The position numbers were made by a program, and so were the translations under genes. Below, piece by piece: positions 1 through 7,873 of a stretch of DNA of 64,000 bases. How positions within the stretch are numbered: position 1 is the stretch's first letter; the number at the start of each line of letters is the position of its first letter. The notes under the pieces are model-generated. The model saw only the letters and a program-made list of their open reading frames with translations. It was not told the DNA's origin and searched no databases. The stretch is from Actinomadura pelletieri DSM 43383 (GTDB lineage Bacteria; Actinomycetota; Actinomycetes; Streptosporangiales; Streptosporangiaceae): positions 248,001 through 312,000 of the forward strand of contig NZ_RBWU01000006.1 in the NCBI RefSeq assembly GCF_003634705.1, read 5' to 3'.

Positions 1-1
1 G

Positions 2-595
2 GGCGTCCAGATGTTCCCGACCGACTACTACGCGGCGGACCCGTCCCTCTCGCCGGACGCCTACCGCTACGACCCCGGCAAGGCGCGTGAGCTGCTCGCC
101 AAAGCGGGGGTGAAGGACTTCTCGTTCACGCTGGAGACCAACAACCTCGACGCCTACACCAAGGTCGCGGAGCTGATCCAGGCGAACCTGCAGGAGGTCG
201 GCATCAAGATGACCATCCGGCCGGTCGAGCTGCCGAAGCTGATCGAGGGCTTCTCCGTCAACAAGTCCGTGGACGCGATCATGGTGCAGCAGAAGGCCGA
301 CGCGGACCCGAGCATCCAGGTCTCCTCCTACTACCTGCCCGACGGTTTCAGCAACCCGGGCGGCTACTCCAACCCGACGATCACCGACCTCGCCACCAAG
401 GCCAAGGCCGCCGAGACGCGGCAGGAGAGCGCGAGCATCTACAAGCAGCTGTTCCGGACGGCCCACGAGGACGCGGCGCAACCGGTCACGCTCTGCCACC
501 TCAACACGCCGATGGCGATGAACGACAAGGTCATGGGGCTCCAGATCTTCGTCGACGGTTCCCGCCAGTTCCGCGGCATCGCCATCAAGAAGTGA
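2..595 (+). CDS. ABC transporter substrate-binding protein, family 5 (C-terminal part, cut by window edge)
   Basis: This is the extracytoplasmic solute-binding protein of a peptide/nickel-type (family 5, OppA/DppA-like) ABC importer. The reading frame is open to the left edge, so the first in-frame ATG at 11 is almost certainly internal; about 197 residues of an expected 500-550 are visible. The visible part (motifs such as YDPGKARELLAKAG and the NPTITDLATKAKAAE helix) is typical of lobe I/C-terminal sequence of this family. The N-terminal lipobox cannot be checked. Permease and ATPase genes follow in the same direction, so it supplies the specificity of that importer. The substrate is not predictable; the downstream operon suggests an amide- or acid-type carbon source rather than a nutrient peptide. 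Confidence 0.9.
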   Translation, partial: GVQMFPTDYYAADPSLSPDAYRYDPGKARELLAKAGVKDFSFTLETNNLDAYTKVAELIQANLQEVGIKMTIRPVELPKLIEGFSVNKSVDAIMVQQKADADPSIQVSSYYLPDGFSNPGGYSNPTITDLATKAKAAETRQESASIYKQLFRTAHEDAAQPVTLCHLNTPMAMNDKVMGLQIFVDGSRQFRGIAIKK

Positions 596-608
596 CCCGC
601 CGATAGCG

Positions 609-646
609 AGCGGGTCCCGGCCGGTCCGTGCCGGCCGGGACCCGCT
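609..646 (+). terminator. Strong stem-loop between binding-protein and permease genes
   Basis: A perfect 16-bp inverted repeat (609-624 with 631-646) with a 6-nt loop lies 14 nt after the binding-protein stop codon and before the permease ribosome-binding site. There is no T-tract. Such intercistronic stems commonly act as partial terminators or 3'-end stabilisers that keep the binding protein more abundant than the membrane subunits; that role is inferred here. Confidence 0.75.
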
Positions 647-667
647 CCGACAGAACGGAGGCACCGG

Positions 668-1612
668 GTGCTGCGGTTGCTCAGTGTCCGACTCCTGGCG
701 ATGATCCCGTTGCTGGTCATCGTCAGCTTCCTTATCTACAGCCTCATCGCGTTGGTGCCGGGCGGGCCGGAGGTGGTGCTGGCCGGCGACAACCCGACGC
801 CCGAGAGAATCCAGGAGATCCGCGAGGAACTCGGCCTGGACGATCCGTTCCTCGTCCAGTACTGGAACTGGCTGACCGACGTGCTCCAGGGCGACCTGGG
901 GAACTCCTTCGTCGACGACCAGAGCGTCTGGTCGGCGGTGGCCGCAGGTTTCCCGGTCACGCTGTCGCTGGTCGCGCTCACGCTGCTCATCGCGGCGGTG
1001 CTGGGGCTGGCCCTCGGTCTCGCCGCCGGGCTGCGTCCGGGCAGCTGGATCGACCGGCTGTCGACCGTCACCGCGAGCGCGTTCATGGCGCTGCCGTACT
1101 TCTGGGTCGGCATGATGCTCGTGCTCGTCTTCGCGATCCAGGTGCGGATGCTGCCGGCCGTCGGGTACGTGCCGTTCGCGCAGAGCCCGCTGGAGTGGCT
1201 GCAACATCTCATCCTGCCCGCCTTCTCGCTCGCGACCGTGCCGACCGCCGTCGTCGCCCGGCAGACCCGCGCGGCCGTGACCTCGGTGATGCAGGAGGAC
1301 TACGTCCGCACGGCGCGGGCCAAGGGCCTGCATCCCCGGCGGGTGGCCGTCAAGCACGTCATGAAGAACGCCGCCGTTCCCGTGGTCACCGCGTTCGGCG
1401 TCGAGGCCAACCGGCTGATCGGGGCGACCGTCGTCATCGAGCAGCTGTTCGCCCTGCCGGGCGTCGGGAAGCTGGCGTACTTCTCGGTGTTCTCCCGGGA
1501 CTTCCCGATGGTGCAGGGGATTCTGCTGATCACAGCCGTTCTGATCATGCTCGTGAACCTCGCGGTCGACCTTTCGTACGGCTACTTCAATCCGAAGGTC
1601 AGAACGTCATGA
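668..1612 (+). CDS. ABC transporter permease, DppB/OppB family
   Basis: First membrane subunit of the family 5 importer, 314 residues, the normal length for DppB/OppB. It starts at GTG 668 with a GGAG element just upstream. The N-terminal hydrophobic helix (about residues 7-31), a periplasmic loop, and five further membrane segments match the BPD_transp_1 layout. The cytoplasmic coupling loop contains EDYVRTARAKGL, the EAA-type motif that contacts the ATPases. Its TGA overlaps the ATG of the next gene (1609), so the two permeases are translationally coupled and expected in equal amounts. Confidence 0.93.
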   Translation: MLRLLSVRLLAMIPLLVIVSFLIYSLIALVPGGPEVVLAGDNPTPERIQEIREELGLDDPFLVQYWNWLTDVLQGDLGNSFVDDQSVWSAVAAGFPVTLSLVALTLLIAAVLGLALGLAAGLRPGSWIDRLSTVTASAFMALPYFWVGMMLVLVFAIQVRMLPAVGYVPFAQSPLEWLQHLILPAFSLATVPTAVVARQTRAAVTSVMQEDYVRTARAKGLHPRRVAVKHVMKNAAVPVVTAFGVEANRLIGATVVIEQLFALPGVGKLAYFSVFSRDFPMVQGILLITAVLIMLVNLAVDLSYGYFNPKVRTS

Positions 1613-2538
1613 CGCCAAGTGAGAGCGTGGACATCAGCAAGCCGGTCGCCGTACCGGTCAAGGACGGCGAGGAGAGCGACGCCGCGGGGCACGTCTCCCG
1701 GACGCGCGCGGTCGTGCGCCGCTTCCGGGCCAACAGGTCGGCCGTCGTCGGCGGCGTCCTGCTCCTGCTGATCATCATCGTGACCGCCGCCGCGCCCCTC
1801 ATCGCCCCCTACGGGCCGACCCAGGTCGACATCAGCGACCGGCTGTCGGGACCGACCGCCGAACACTGGCTCGGCACCGACTCGCTGGGACGCGACACCC
1901 TGACCCGCCTCATGCACGGCGGACGGGTGTCGCTCGCCGCCGCCGGGCTCGCCGTCCTGATCGCGACCGCCATCGGCCTGCCGCTCGGTCTGATCAGCGG
2001 TTACTTCGGCGGCGTGGTCGACTGGTTCCTGGACCGCGCGGCGGACGTGCTGATGTCGTTCCCCGCGATCGTCCTGACGATCGCCATCATCGCGGCGGTC
2101 GGTCCGGGGTTGACGACCGCGATGGTGTCGCTCGGCATCGTGTACGCGCCGCGTATGTACCGGGTGGTCCGCGGCAGCACCATCGAGGTCCGCCGGGAGG
2201 TCTACATCGAGGCGTCGACGAGCATCGGGACGCCGAGTTTGGTGATCCTGCGCAAACGGGTTCTGCCGAACATTCTGCCCGCCACGCTCGTCCAGCTGTC
2301 GTTCCTGCTGGCGTCGGCGCTGCTGGCCGAGGTGACCGTCAGCCTGCTGGGCCTCGGCGCCCTGCCGCCGACGGCGAGCTGGGGCAGCATGCTCGGCCAG
2401 GCGTTCCAGGAGATGCGCAGCCAGCCATGGCTCGCCGTGTATCCCGGCATCGCGATCGCGATCGCGACCCTGTGCTTCAACCTGGTCGGCGACGGGCTCC
2501 GGGACGCCTTCGGCCGCGAGACGAGGAAGGCCTCATGA
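1609..2538 (+). CDS. ABC transporter permease, DppC/OppC family
   Basis: Second membrane subunit, 309 residues. ATG 1609 is chosen because it overlaps the upstream stop as ATGA and gives a normal DppC N-terminus; the frame is open much further upstream without meaning. A charged N-terminal region of about 40 residues is followed by the OppC_N first membrane helix (VVGGVLLLLIIIVTAAAPLI), the family HWLGTDSLGRD motif near residue 85, and five helices with an EAA-type loop (VYIEASTSIG). It ends in an ATGA overlap with the first ATPase gene. Forms the heterodimeric channel with the preceding permease. Confidence 0.93.
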   Translation: MTPSESVDISKPVAVPVKDGEESDAAGHVSRTRAVVRRFRANRSAVVGGVLLLLIIIVTAAAPLIAPYGPTQVDISDRLSGPTAEHWLGTDSLGRDTLTRLMHGGRVSLAAAGLAVLIATAIGLPLGLISGYFGGVVDWFLDRAADVLMSFPAIVLTIAIIAAVGPGLTTAMVSLGIVYAPRMYRVVRGSTIEVRREVYIEASTSIGTPSLVILRKRVLPNILPATLVQLSFLLASALLAEVTVSLLGLGALPPTASWGSMLGQAFQEMRSQPWLAVYPGIAIAIATLCFNLVGDGLRDAFGRETRKAS

Positions 2539-3554
2539 CGACGAAGAAGAAGGACGAGCGGGACGACGGGGAGCTGCTGCGGATCGAGGACCTGCACGTC
2601 GACTTCCTGACCGACCGCGGCTGGACGAACGTCGTCGCGGGCGTGTCCTTCGACGTCGGTCCCGGCGAGATCGTGGGTCTGGTCGGCGAGTCCGGCTCGG
2701 GCAAGAGCGTCACCAGCCTGTCGGTGCTGCGGCTGCTGCCGAACGCGTACTCCCGCACCACCTCGGGCCACATCTGGTACCAGGGGCGCGATCTTCTGAA
2801 GATGCCGGAGCGGGCGCTGCGCGACGTGCGCGGCAACGAGATCTCGATGATCTTCCAGGAGCCGATGACGAGCCTGAACCCGGCCTTCACGATCGGCGAC
2901 CAGATCGCCGAGGTCTACCGGCGGCACAAGGGCGGCACGCGGCGCGCCGCGTTCGCCCGCGCCGCCGAGATGCTCGACCTCGTCGGCATCCCGGACGCGG
3001 GCAGCCGCGTCAAGGACTACCCGCACGAGTTCTCCGGCGGAATGCGGCAGCGGGCGATGATCGCGATGGCGCTGGCCTGCGAGCCCAAGCTGCTCATCGC
3101 GGACGAACCGGCCACCGCGCTGGACGTGACGGTGCAGGCCCAGATCGTCGCGCTGCTCTCCCGGCTCCGCGACGAGACCGGGTGCGGGATCCTGTTCATC
3201 ACCCACGACCTCGGGCTGGTCGTCGAACTGGCCGACCGGGTCGTGGTGATGTACGCGGGCGAAGTGGTCGAGACCGCGGCGGCGCTCGACCTGTACAACG
3301 CGCCGAAACATCCGTACACGGCCGGGCTGCTGAGCGCCATGCCGCATCTCGGGGTGCGCGGAAAGGAACTGCCGACGATCCCGGGCCGCACCCCCGAGCC
3401 GTGGCGGATGCCGGAGGGCTGCCGGTTCGGCCCCCGGTGCGGGCACACCAGCGAGGAGTGCGTGGCCGCCGCGCCCGCGCTCCGGATCGTCGAGGCGGGT
3501 CGCAGCAGCCGCTGTTGCCGTACCGAGCAGCTGAACTTGGCAGGTTCCCCATGA
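2535..3554 (+). CDS. ABC transporter ATP-binding protein, DppD/OppD family
   Basis: Nucleotide-binding subunit of 339 residues that powers the importer from the cytoplasm. It shows Walker A GESGSGKS, the ABC signature FSGGMRQR, Walker B LLIADEPATALD, and the C-terminal oligopeptide-transporter extension with the cysteine-rich stretch CRFGPRCGHTSEEC that is usual in DppD/OppD. ATG 2535 overlaps the permease stop codon; the longer upstream frame is rejected. Its own stop overlaps the next ATG at 3551. The order permease-permease-D-F is the standard dpp/opp arrangement. Confidence 0.93.
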   Translation: MTTKKKDERDDGELLRIEDLHVDFLTDRGWTNVVAGVSFDVGPGEIVGLVGESGSGKSVTSLSVLRLLPNAYSRTTSGHIWYQGRDLLKMPERALRDVRGNEISMIFQEPMTSLNPAFTIGDQIAEVYRRHKGGTRRAAFARAAEMLDLVGIPDAGSRVKDYPHEFSGGMRQRAMIAMALACEPKLLIADEPATALDVTVQAQIVALLSRLRDETGCGILFITHDLGLVVELADRVVVMYAGEVVETAAALDLYNAPKHPYTAGLLSAMPHLGVRGKELPTIPGRTPEPWRMPEGCRFGPRCGHTSEECVAAAPALRIVEAGRSSRCCRTEQLNLAGSP

Positions 3555-4642
3555 GCGTCGAAGGTGTTGAAGGTTCCGGCGCGAAGGCGCCGTCGTCGGG
3601 CGCGCCGGTGCCGGAGTCCACGACCGGGCCGCTCGTCGACGTCCGCGACGTCAGCGTGGTGTTCCGGAAGAGGCGGACGCTGGCGGCGGCACGGCAGGTG
3701 CGTGCGGTCAACGACGTCACCTTCCACATCGCGGAAGGCGAGACGTTCGGCCTGGTCGGCGAGTCGGGGTCGGGCAAGTCGACGACCGGACGCGCGCTGC
3801 TGAAGCTGGTGCCGACGGAGAGCGGGTCGATCAAGGTCGCCGGGCACGACGTCACCCACCTGCGCGGCGGGAACCTGCGCAGGGCCCGGCGCAGTATGCA
3901 GATGGTCTTCCAGGACCCCTACTCGTCGCTCGATCCGTCGTCCACGGTGGCGGCGAGCATCGCCGAGCCGCTCGTCGTGCACGAGAAGTTGTCGGCGAAG
4001 GAGGCGCGGAGCCGGGTGAACGACCTCATCGAGATGGTCGGGCTCCGGGCGAGCTACGCCGAGCGCTATCCGTACGAGTTCTCCGGCGGGCAGCGGCAGC
4101 GGCTGGCGATCGCGCGGGCGATCGCGCTGAACCCGCGGTTCATCGTGTGCGACGAGGCCGTGTCCGCGCTGGACGTCTCCACCCAGAACCAGGTGATCAA
4201 CCTTTTGGAGAGGCTGCGCGCGGAGTTCCGGCTGACCTATCTTTTCATCGCGCACGACCTGGCCATCGTGCGACACATCTCGCACCGGGTCGGCGTTATG
4301 TATCTGGGACGGATCGTCGAGACCGGCCCGGCGGAACGGGTCTACTCCGCTCCGGCGCATCCGTACACGCAGGCGCTGCTGTCGGCCATCCCGGACCCGC
4401 GCAGGCGGTCGGGACGGATCGTCCTGGAGGGGGATCTGCCCGACCCGGCACGGCCGCCGGTCGGCTGCCCGTTCCAGACCCGGTGCGGGTTCGTCATGGA
4501 CATCTGCAAACAGCGGGTGCCGGAGCACACCGCCGTCGAGGGCGGGGGAGAGGTGGCGTGCCATCTGCAGACGACCGGCCCCACGCTCGCGGGCTCCCCC
4601 CTGCACGATCTGATGCCGACGCGTGCCACGTCCACCTCGTAA
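3551..4642 (+). CDS. ABC transporter ATP-binding protein, DppF/OppF family
   Basis: Second nucleotide-binding subunit, 363 residues. Motifs visible are Walker A GESGSGKSTTGRALL, signature FSGGQRQRLAIARAIA, Walker B FIVCDEAVSALDVS and the H-loop IAHDLAIVRHISH. The C-terminal oligo_HPY extension keeps CPFQTRCGFVMDIC. The N-terminus carries about 30 extra low-complexity residues before the first strand, so a slightly later start is possible, but ATG 3551 overlaps the upstream stop. The transporter gene set ends here; about 100 bp then separate it from the regulator gene, which has its own promoter. Confidence 0.92.
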   Translation: MSVEGVEGSGAKAPSSGAPVPESTTGPLVDVRDVSVVFRKRRTLAAARQVRAVNDVTFHIAEGETFGLVGESGSGKSTTGRALLKLVPTESGSIKVAGHDVTHLRGGNLRRARRSMQMVFQDPYSSLDPSSTVAASIAEPLVVHEKLSAKEARSRVNDLIEMVGLRASYAERYPYEFSGGQRQRLAIARAIALNPRFIVCDEAVSALDVSTQNQVINLLERLRAEFRLTYLFIAHDLAIVRHISHRVGVMYLGRIVETGPAERVYSAPAHPYTQALLSAIPDPRRRSGRIVLEGDLPDPARPPVGCPFQTRCGFVMDICKQRVPEHTAVEGGGEVACHLQTTGPTLAGSPLHDLMPTRATSTS

Positions 4643-4683
4643 AGGCCCTGCTCGGGGCACTGGCGGTCGTGACTCGCCCCACA

Positions 4684-4723
4684 TTGACCGACATAAATCG
4701 GAAGACATACTCTGTACTATGTC
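4684..4723 (+). promoter_or_regulatory. Promoter with palindromic operator upstream of the GntR gene
   Basis: A -35-like TTGACC (4684-4689) lies 16 nt before a -10-like CATACT (4706-4711). A perfect inverted repeat GACATA-N8-TATGTC (4704-4723) covers the -10. GntR/FCD regulators usually bind short palindromes like this in their own promoter, so autorepression that also controls the downstream operon is likely. The assignment is by eye. Confidence 0.55.
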
Positions 4724-4744
4724 AGACAAACGCAAAGGACTGCC

Positions 4745-5425
4745 GTGACCGACCCCAAGCTCGACCTGACGATCGACCGCCCGGCCGAATCCGTCCCGGA
4801 GATGGTCGTCCGCCGAATCCGTGACGCGATCGCCGCTGGGCTGCTCCCACCGGGTCGTCAACTCACCGAGCGTGAACTCGTGGAACTGACCGGTGTGAGC
4901 CGTACGTCGGTGCGGGAGGCCATGCGGCACCTCCAGACCCTGGGTCTCGTGGAGCCGTCGCCGAGCCGCGGCGTCCGCGTCGCCAGGCTCGGCAGCGCCG
5001 AGGTGCGGGAGATCTACGAGGTACGGGACGCCCTGGAGCCCGCCGCCGCCGAACTGTTCGTGCTGCGCGCGACCGACGAGGAGGTCGCCGCGCTCGTGGA
5101 GAAGGTCCAGCCGCGCGCCTCCGGCGAGGAACGCCTCCAGGCCATATACGAGTTCGACAACCTGCTTCTCGCGGGCGCCCGCAACTCGTTGCTGAAGTCC
5201 ATGCTGGAGCCCCTGCACACGCGGATCCACGCGCTCCGCAGCCTCTCGGTGACCATCCCCGGGCGGCACGCCGAGTCCCGGCAGGAATACCTCGACATCG
5301 CCGAGGCGATCGCCGCCCGTTCGCCCGAACGCGCGTCGGAGGCCGCGCACCGCCATGTCCGGGCGGCCGCCAAGGCCGCGCTGAAGGCCGTGGAAATCCT
5401 CGAGAAGCAACACCCGAATTCATAA
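4745..5425 (+). CDS. GntR family transcriptional regulator, FadR/FCD subgroup
   Basis: A DNA-binding regulator of 226 residues, normal for the FCD group. The N-terminal winged helix-turn-helix spans about residues 18-80 (IRDAIAAGLLPPGRQLTERE, then LTGVSRTSVREAMRHL). The all-helical FCD ligand domain fills about 90-220, with conserved Asp/His positions (YEFDN, HTRIHALR, HRHVRAA) that in this family bind a metal and a small carboxylate effector. GTG 4745 is preceded by AAAGGA. It sits between the transporter and the catabolic genes, 53 nt before the latter, and probably represses the downstream operon until substrate or a pathway acid is present. Confidence 0.9.
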   Translation: MTDPKLDLTIDRPAESVPEMVVRRIRDAIAAGLLPPGRQLTERELVELTGVSRTSVREAMRHLQTLGLVEPSPSRGVRVARLGSAEVREIYEVRDALEPAAAELFVLRATDEEVAALVEKVQPRASGEERLQAIYEFDNLLLAGARNSLLKSMLEPLHTRIHALRSLSVTIPGRHAESRQEYLDIAEAIAARSPERASEAAHRHVRAAAKAALKAVEILEKQHPNS

Positions 5426-5478
5426 GTCCACATCGTGGCGTGAAGCCACGTCGGCACGAGTGCGAGGGTGATATCGCC

Positions 5479-6609
5479 ATGGCCCTGAAAGATGTGGCAA
5501 TCGTCGGCGTCGGGTCGTCGGACTTCGGACGGCTGTACGCGGACAAGAGCCATCCGAACGACGCGTACGAACTCGCCGCGGAGGCGTTCAGAGAGGCGTT
5601 GGACGACTGCGGAGTCACCCAGCGGGACATCGACGGCCTGCTCTGTATCAACATCAAGTACGGCCAGTTCGGGGAGACCGTCGGGCTCACCGCCCCGGGA
5701 TTCGTCCACGACCTGGAGGGCACCGGTCGCATGAGCGGTGTCGCGTTGCAGGAGGCATACGCCCTGATCCGCTCCGGAATGGCGGACATGGTCGCCTGCG
5801 TCTACGCGACGAACGGACGGTCGGCCGGTCTGAAATACGGTGGCGGCGACGCGGACCCCGCCGGGGCGTACGACGCCATGTACGGAATGACGTCCACCGG
5901 CGCGTACGTGTCGATGATGTACCAGCGGTACAGCCGCCTTTACGGGGCCCCGGAGGACGCCCTCGCACCGCTAGCCGGCAACAACCGCGCGAACGGGGCC
6001 CGCAACCCGATCGCGGTGTTCCAGAAGGAGATCGACCGGGACGAGTACATGGCGTCCCGGTTCATCGCCGAACCGCTGCGCAAACTCGACTACTGCATCA
6101 TCAACGACGGCGCGGTCGCGTTCATCGTGACGTCCGCCGACCGGGCCCGCGGGCTGCGGAAGAAGCCCGTGAAGGTCGCCGCCACGGCCGGACGTGCCGA
6201 ACTGAGCCGCAGCTACATCAGCCCCGACTTCTACTTCTCGACGAGCGCCGCCGTGGCCGACGAGCTGTACAAGAAAGCGGGAATCGGCCCTGACCAGATC
6301 GACTGCATGCAGGTCTACGACAACTTCCTGCCGACGATCCTGTTCACCCTCGAAGGCTTCGGTCACGCGCCTCGGGGAGAGTCCTGGGAATGGGTCCGGG
6401 ACGGTCGTATCGAACTCGGTGGCGAGCGGCCCCTCAATACGTCCGGCGGACATACCAGCGAAAGCTACATGCAGGGCTTCGCGCTGCATGTGGAAGCGGT
6501 ACGGCAACTGCGCGGCGAAGCCGGCGACCGGCAGGTCGAAAACTGCAACACCGTGCAGTACATGTGCGTCTCGCCCATCGTGACTTCGCACATCTTCACG
6601 ACCGAATAG
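5479..6609 (+). CDS. Thiolase-fold protein lacking the nucleophilic Cys (Ltp2-type aldolase candidate)
   Basis: A 376-residue thiolase-superfamily protein of the lipid-transfer/SCP-x branch. ATG 5479 (MALKDVAIVGVG) is preferred over the upstream GTG 5440 because it begins at the conserved first strand and has GAGGG upstream. The region that holds the catalytic Cys in thiolases reads GTGRMSGVALQEAY, without Cys. The position of the usual C-terminal catalytic His holds Tyr330 (GGHTSESYM) and there is Tyr280 in QVYDNF. Two tyrosines 50 residues apart recall those reported for the steroid side-chain aldolase Ltp2, which also needs a DUF35 partner; such a partner is the next gene. Retro-aldol cleavage of a beta-hydroxyacyl-CoA is therefore more likely than thiolysis. 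That is inference from motifs. Confidence 0.82.
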   Translation: MALKDVAIVGVGSSDFGRLYADKSHPNDAYELAAEAFREALDDCGVTQRDIDGLLCINIKYGQFGETVGLTAPGFVHDLEGTGRMSGVALQEAYALIRSGMADMVACVYATNGRSAGLKYGGGDADPAGAYDAMYGMTSTGAYVSMMYQRYSRLYGAPEDALAPLAGNNRANGARNPIAVFQKEIDRDEYMASRFIAEPLRKLDYCIINDGAVAFIVTSADRARGLRKKPVKVAATAGRAELSRSYISPDFYFSTSAAVADELYKKAGIGPDQIDCMQVYDNFLPTILFTLEGFGHAPRGESWEWVRDGRIELGGERPLNTSGGHTSESYMQGFALHVEAVRQLRGEAGDRQVENCNTVQYMCVSPIVTSHIFTTE

Positions 6610-6622
6610 GGAGGGGCAGTCG

Positions 6623-7051
6623 ATGGACGTCGCGGCGTACGAGAAACTCTTGCCGGACATCACCCCGCGGAACAAGCCGTTCTGGGACGGCTGCGCCGCG
6701 GGCGAGCTTCGGCTGCAGCGGTGCACCGACTGCGGCCGGTACCGCTTCCCCGACGCGCCGGTGTGTCCGCAGTGCCTTTCCGGTTCGGCCTCCTGGGAGG
6801 CGGTGAGCGGAACCGGGACCCTCTGGTCGTGGTGCACGATGCACCAGAAGTATTTCGCCGCCTTCGCCGACGAGGTCCCCTATCGGCTGGTCTATGTGCG
6901 GCTGACCGAGGGCCCGCTCGTCATCAGCGTCCTGGCCGACGAACCGGACGAGCCGCGGCTCGACCAACCGGTTCGCGTGGTCTTCCGTCCGAGCCCCGGC
7001 GGACGTGTCATTCCGCAGTTCAGCACCGGCGACCTGGTCACCGCAGCCTAA
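6623..7051 (+). CDS. Zn-ribbon OB-fold protein (DUF35), partner of the thiolase-fold protein
   Basis: A 142-residue DUF35 protein: a rubredoxin-like zinc ribbon (CTDCGRYRFPDAPVCPQC, residues about 33-50) followed by an OB-fold that binds the acyl-CoA in characterised complexes. In Ltp2-ChsH2 and in archaeal thiolase/HMG-CoA synthase complexes, DUF35 proteins organise and channel the CoA substrate. The gene starts at ATG 6623 with a GGAGGGG ribosome site, 13 nt after the thiolase-fold gene, which fits formation of a complex. A second DUF35 gene lies at 11363. Confidence 0.88.
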   Translation: MDVAAYEKLLPDITPRNKPFWDGCAAGELRLQRCTDCGRYRFPDAPVCPQCLSGSASWEAVSGTGTLWSWCTMHQKYFAAFADEVPYRLVYVRLTEGPLVISVLADEPDEPRLDQPVRVVFRPSPGGRVIPQFSTGDLVTAA

Positions 7052-7066
7052 GGTTGGGAATTTTTC

Positions 7067-7873
7067 ATGGACTCGATCGCTGATCACTCTCTCGTCCGCT
7101 ACGAGGACCTGTCCGACGGCGTCGCCCGCATCACGTTGAACCGGCCCGAGAAGCGCAACGCGATGAGCCGTGCCGCGCGCGCCGCGCTGCTGGAGGTGCT
7201 GGACCGCTGTGACGGCGAGGTCAAGGTGATCATCTTGACCGGTGCCGGGCCCGCGTTCTGCGCGGGCGTCGACATCAAGGAGGCCGGAGAGGAGCCCATC
7301 GACACCGACCGCCGTGGCGCGGGCAGGCACACGAGCTGGCTGACCGTCCAGAACCGGATCAGGTCGCATTCGGCGATCGTGATCGCGGCGGTCAACGGGT
7401 TCGCGCTCGGCGGCGGGCTGACGCTGATCAACTCCAGCGACCTTGCCATCGCGGCGGAGGACGCGCCCATCGGCATGCCCGAGGTCGGCTTCGGCCTGTA
7501 CCCGGGGCTCGCGGGCCCGTCCACGCAGCTGCGGCTCGGGGCGAAGCGGGCCGCGTGGATGGTGTTGACCGCCGACCGGATCACCGGCGCGACCGCGGCG
7601 GAATGGGGCCTGGTGAACCAGGCCGTTCCCGCCGACGAGCTCCAGTCGGCCGCGCTGGACCTGGCGCGGCGCATCGCCCGGCACAACCAGGTGACGCTGG
7701 CGTGGTCGAAGCGCGCGCTGCACGAGATCCCCATGTACATCTCGGACTGGACGAAGGCCATCGAGTACGGCGAGGACGTCCGGTACCAGATCTCGGCGCG
7801 CACGGACGTTCTCGACGACCCGGAGGCGACCCACCGCAAGGCGGTCGGCCGCGCGGGCGACGGCGTGCGATGA
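7067..7873 (+). CDS. Enoyl-CoA hydratase/isomerase family protein
   Basis: A crotonase-fold enzyme of 268 residues. The oxyanion-hole strand is GPAFCAGVDIKEAG and the second is ALGGGLTLINSSDLAIA; the conserved acid appears in GMPEVGFGLYPG. This suggests hydration of an enoyl-CoA or an isomerase/hydrolase variant. It starts at ATG 7067 after a GGTTGGGAA stretch and ends in an ATGA overlap with the CoA-transferase gene. Placed beside an Ltp2-like pair, the simplest role is to make the beta-hydroxyacyl-CoA that the aldolase then splits. No acyl-CoA dehydrogenase gene is visible in this operon. Confidence 0.9.
   Translation: MDSIADHSLVRYEDLSDGVARITLNRPEKRNAMSRAARAALLEVLDRCDGEVKVIILTGAGPAFCAGVDIKEAGEEPIDTDRRGAGRHTSWLTVQNRIRSHSAIVIAAVNGFALGGGLTLINSSDLAIAAEDAPIGMPEVGFGLYPGLAGPSTQLRLGAKRAAWMVLTADRITGATAAEWGLVNQAVPADELQSAALDLARRIARHNQVTLAWSKRALHEIPMYISDWTKAIEYGEDVRYQISARTDVLDDPEATHRKAVGRAGDGVR

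Noticed and set aside
3017..5413. 798-codon minus-strand frame opposite the ABC ATPase and GntR genes
   Set aside because: Shadow of GC-rich coding sequence; His/Arg-rich nonsense translation crossing two well-supported genes.
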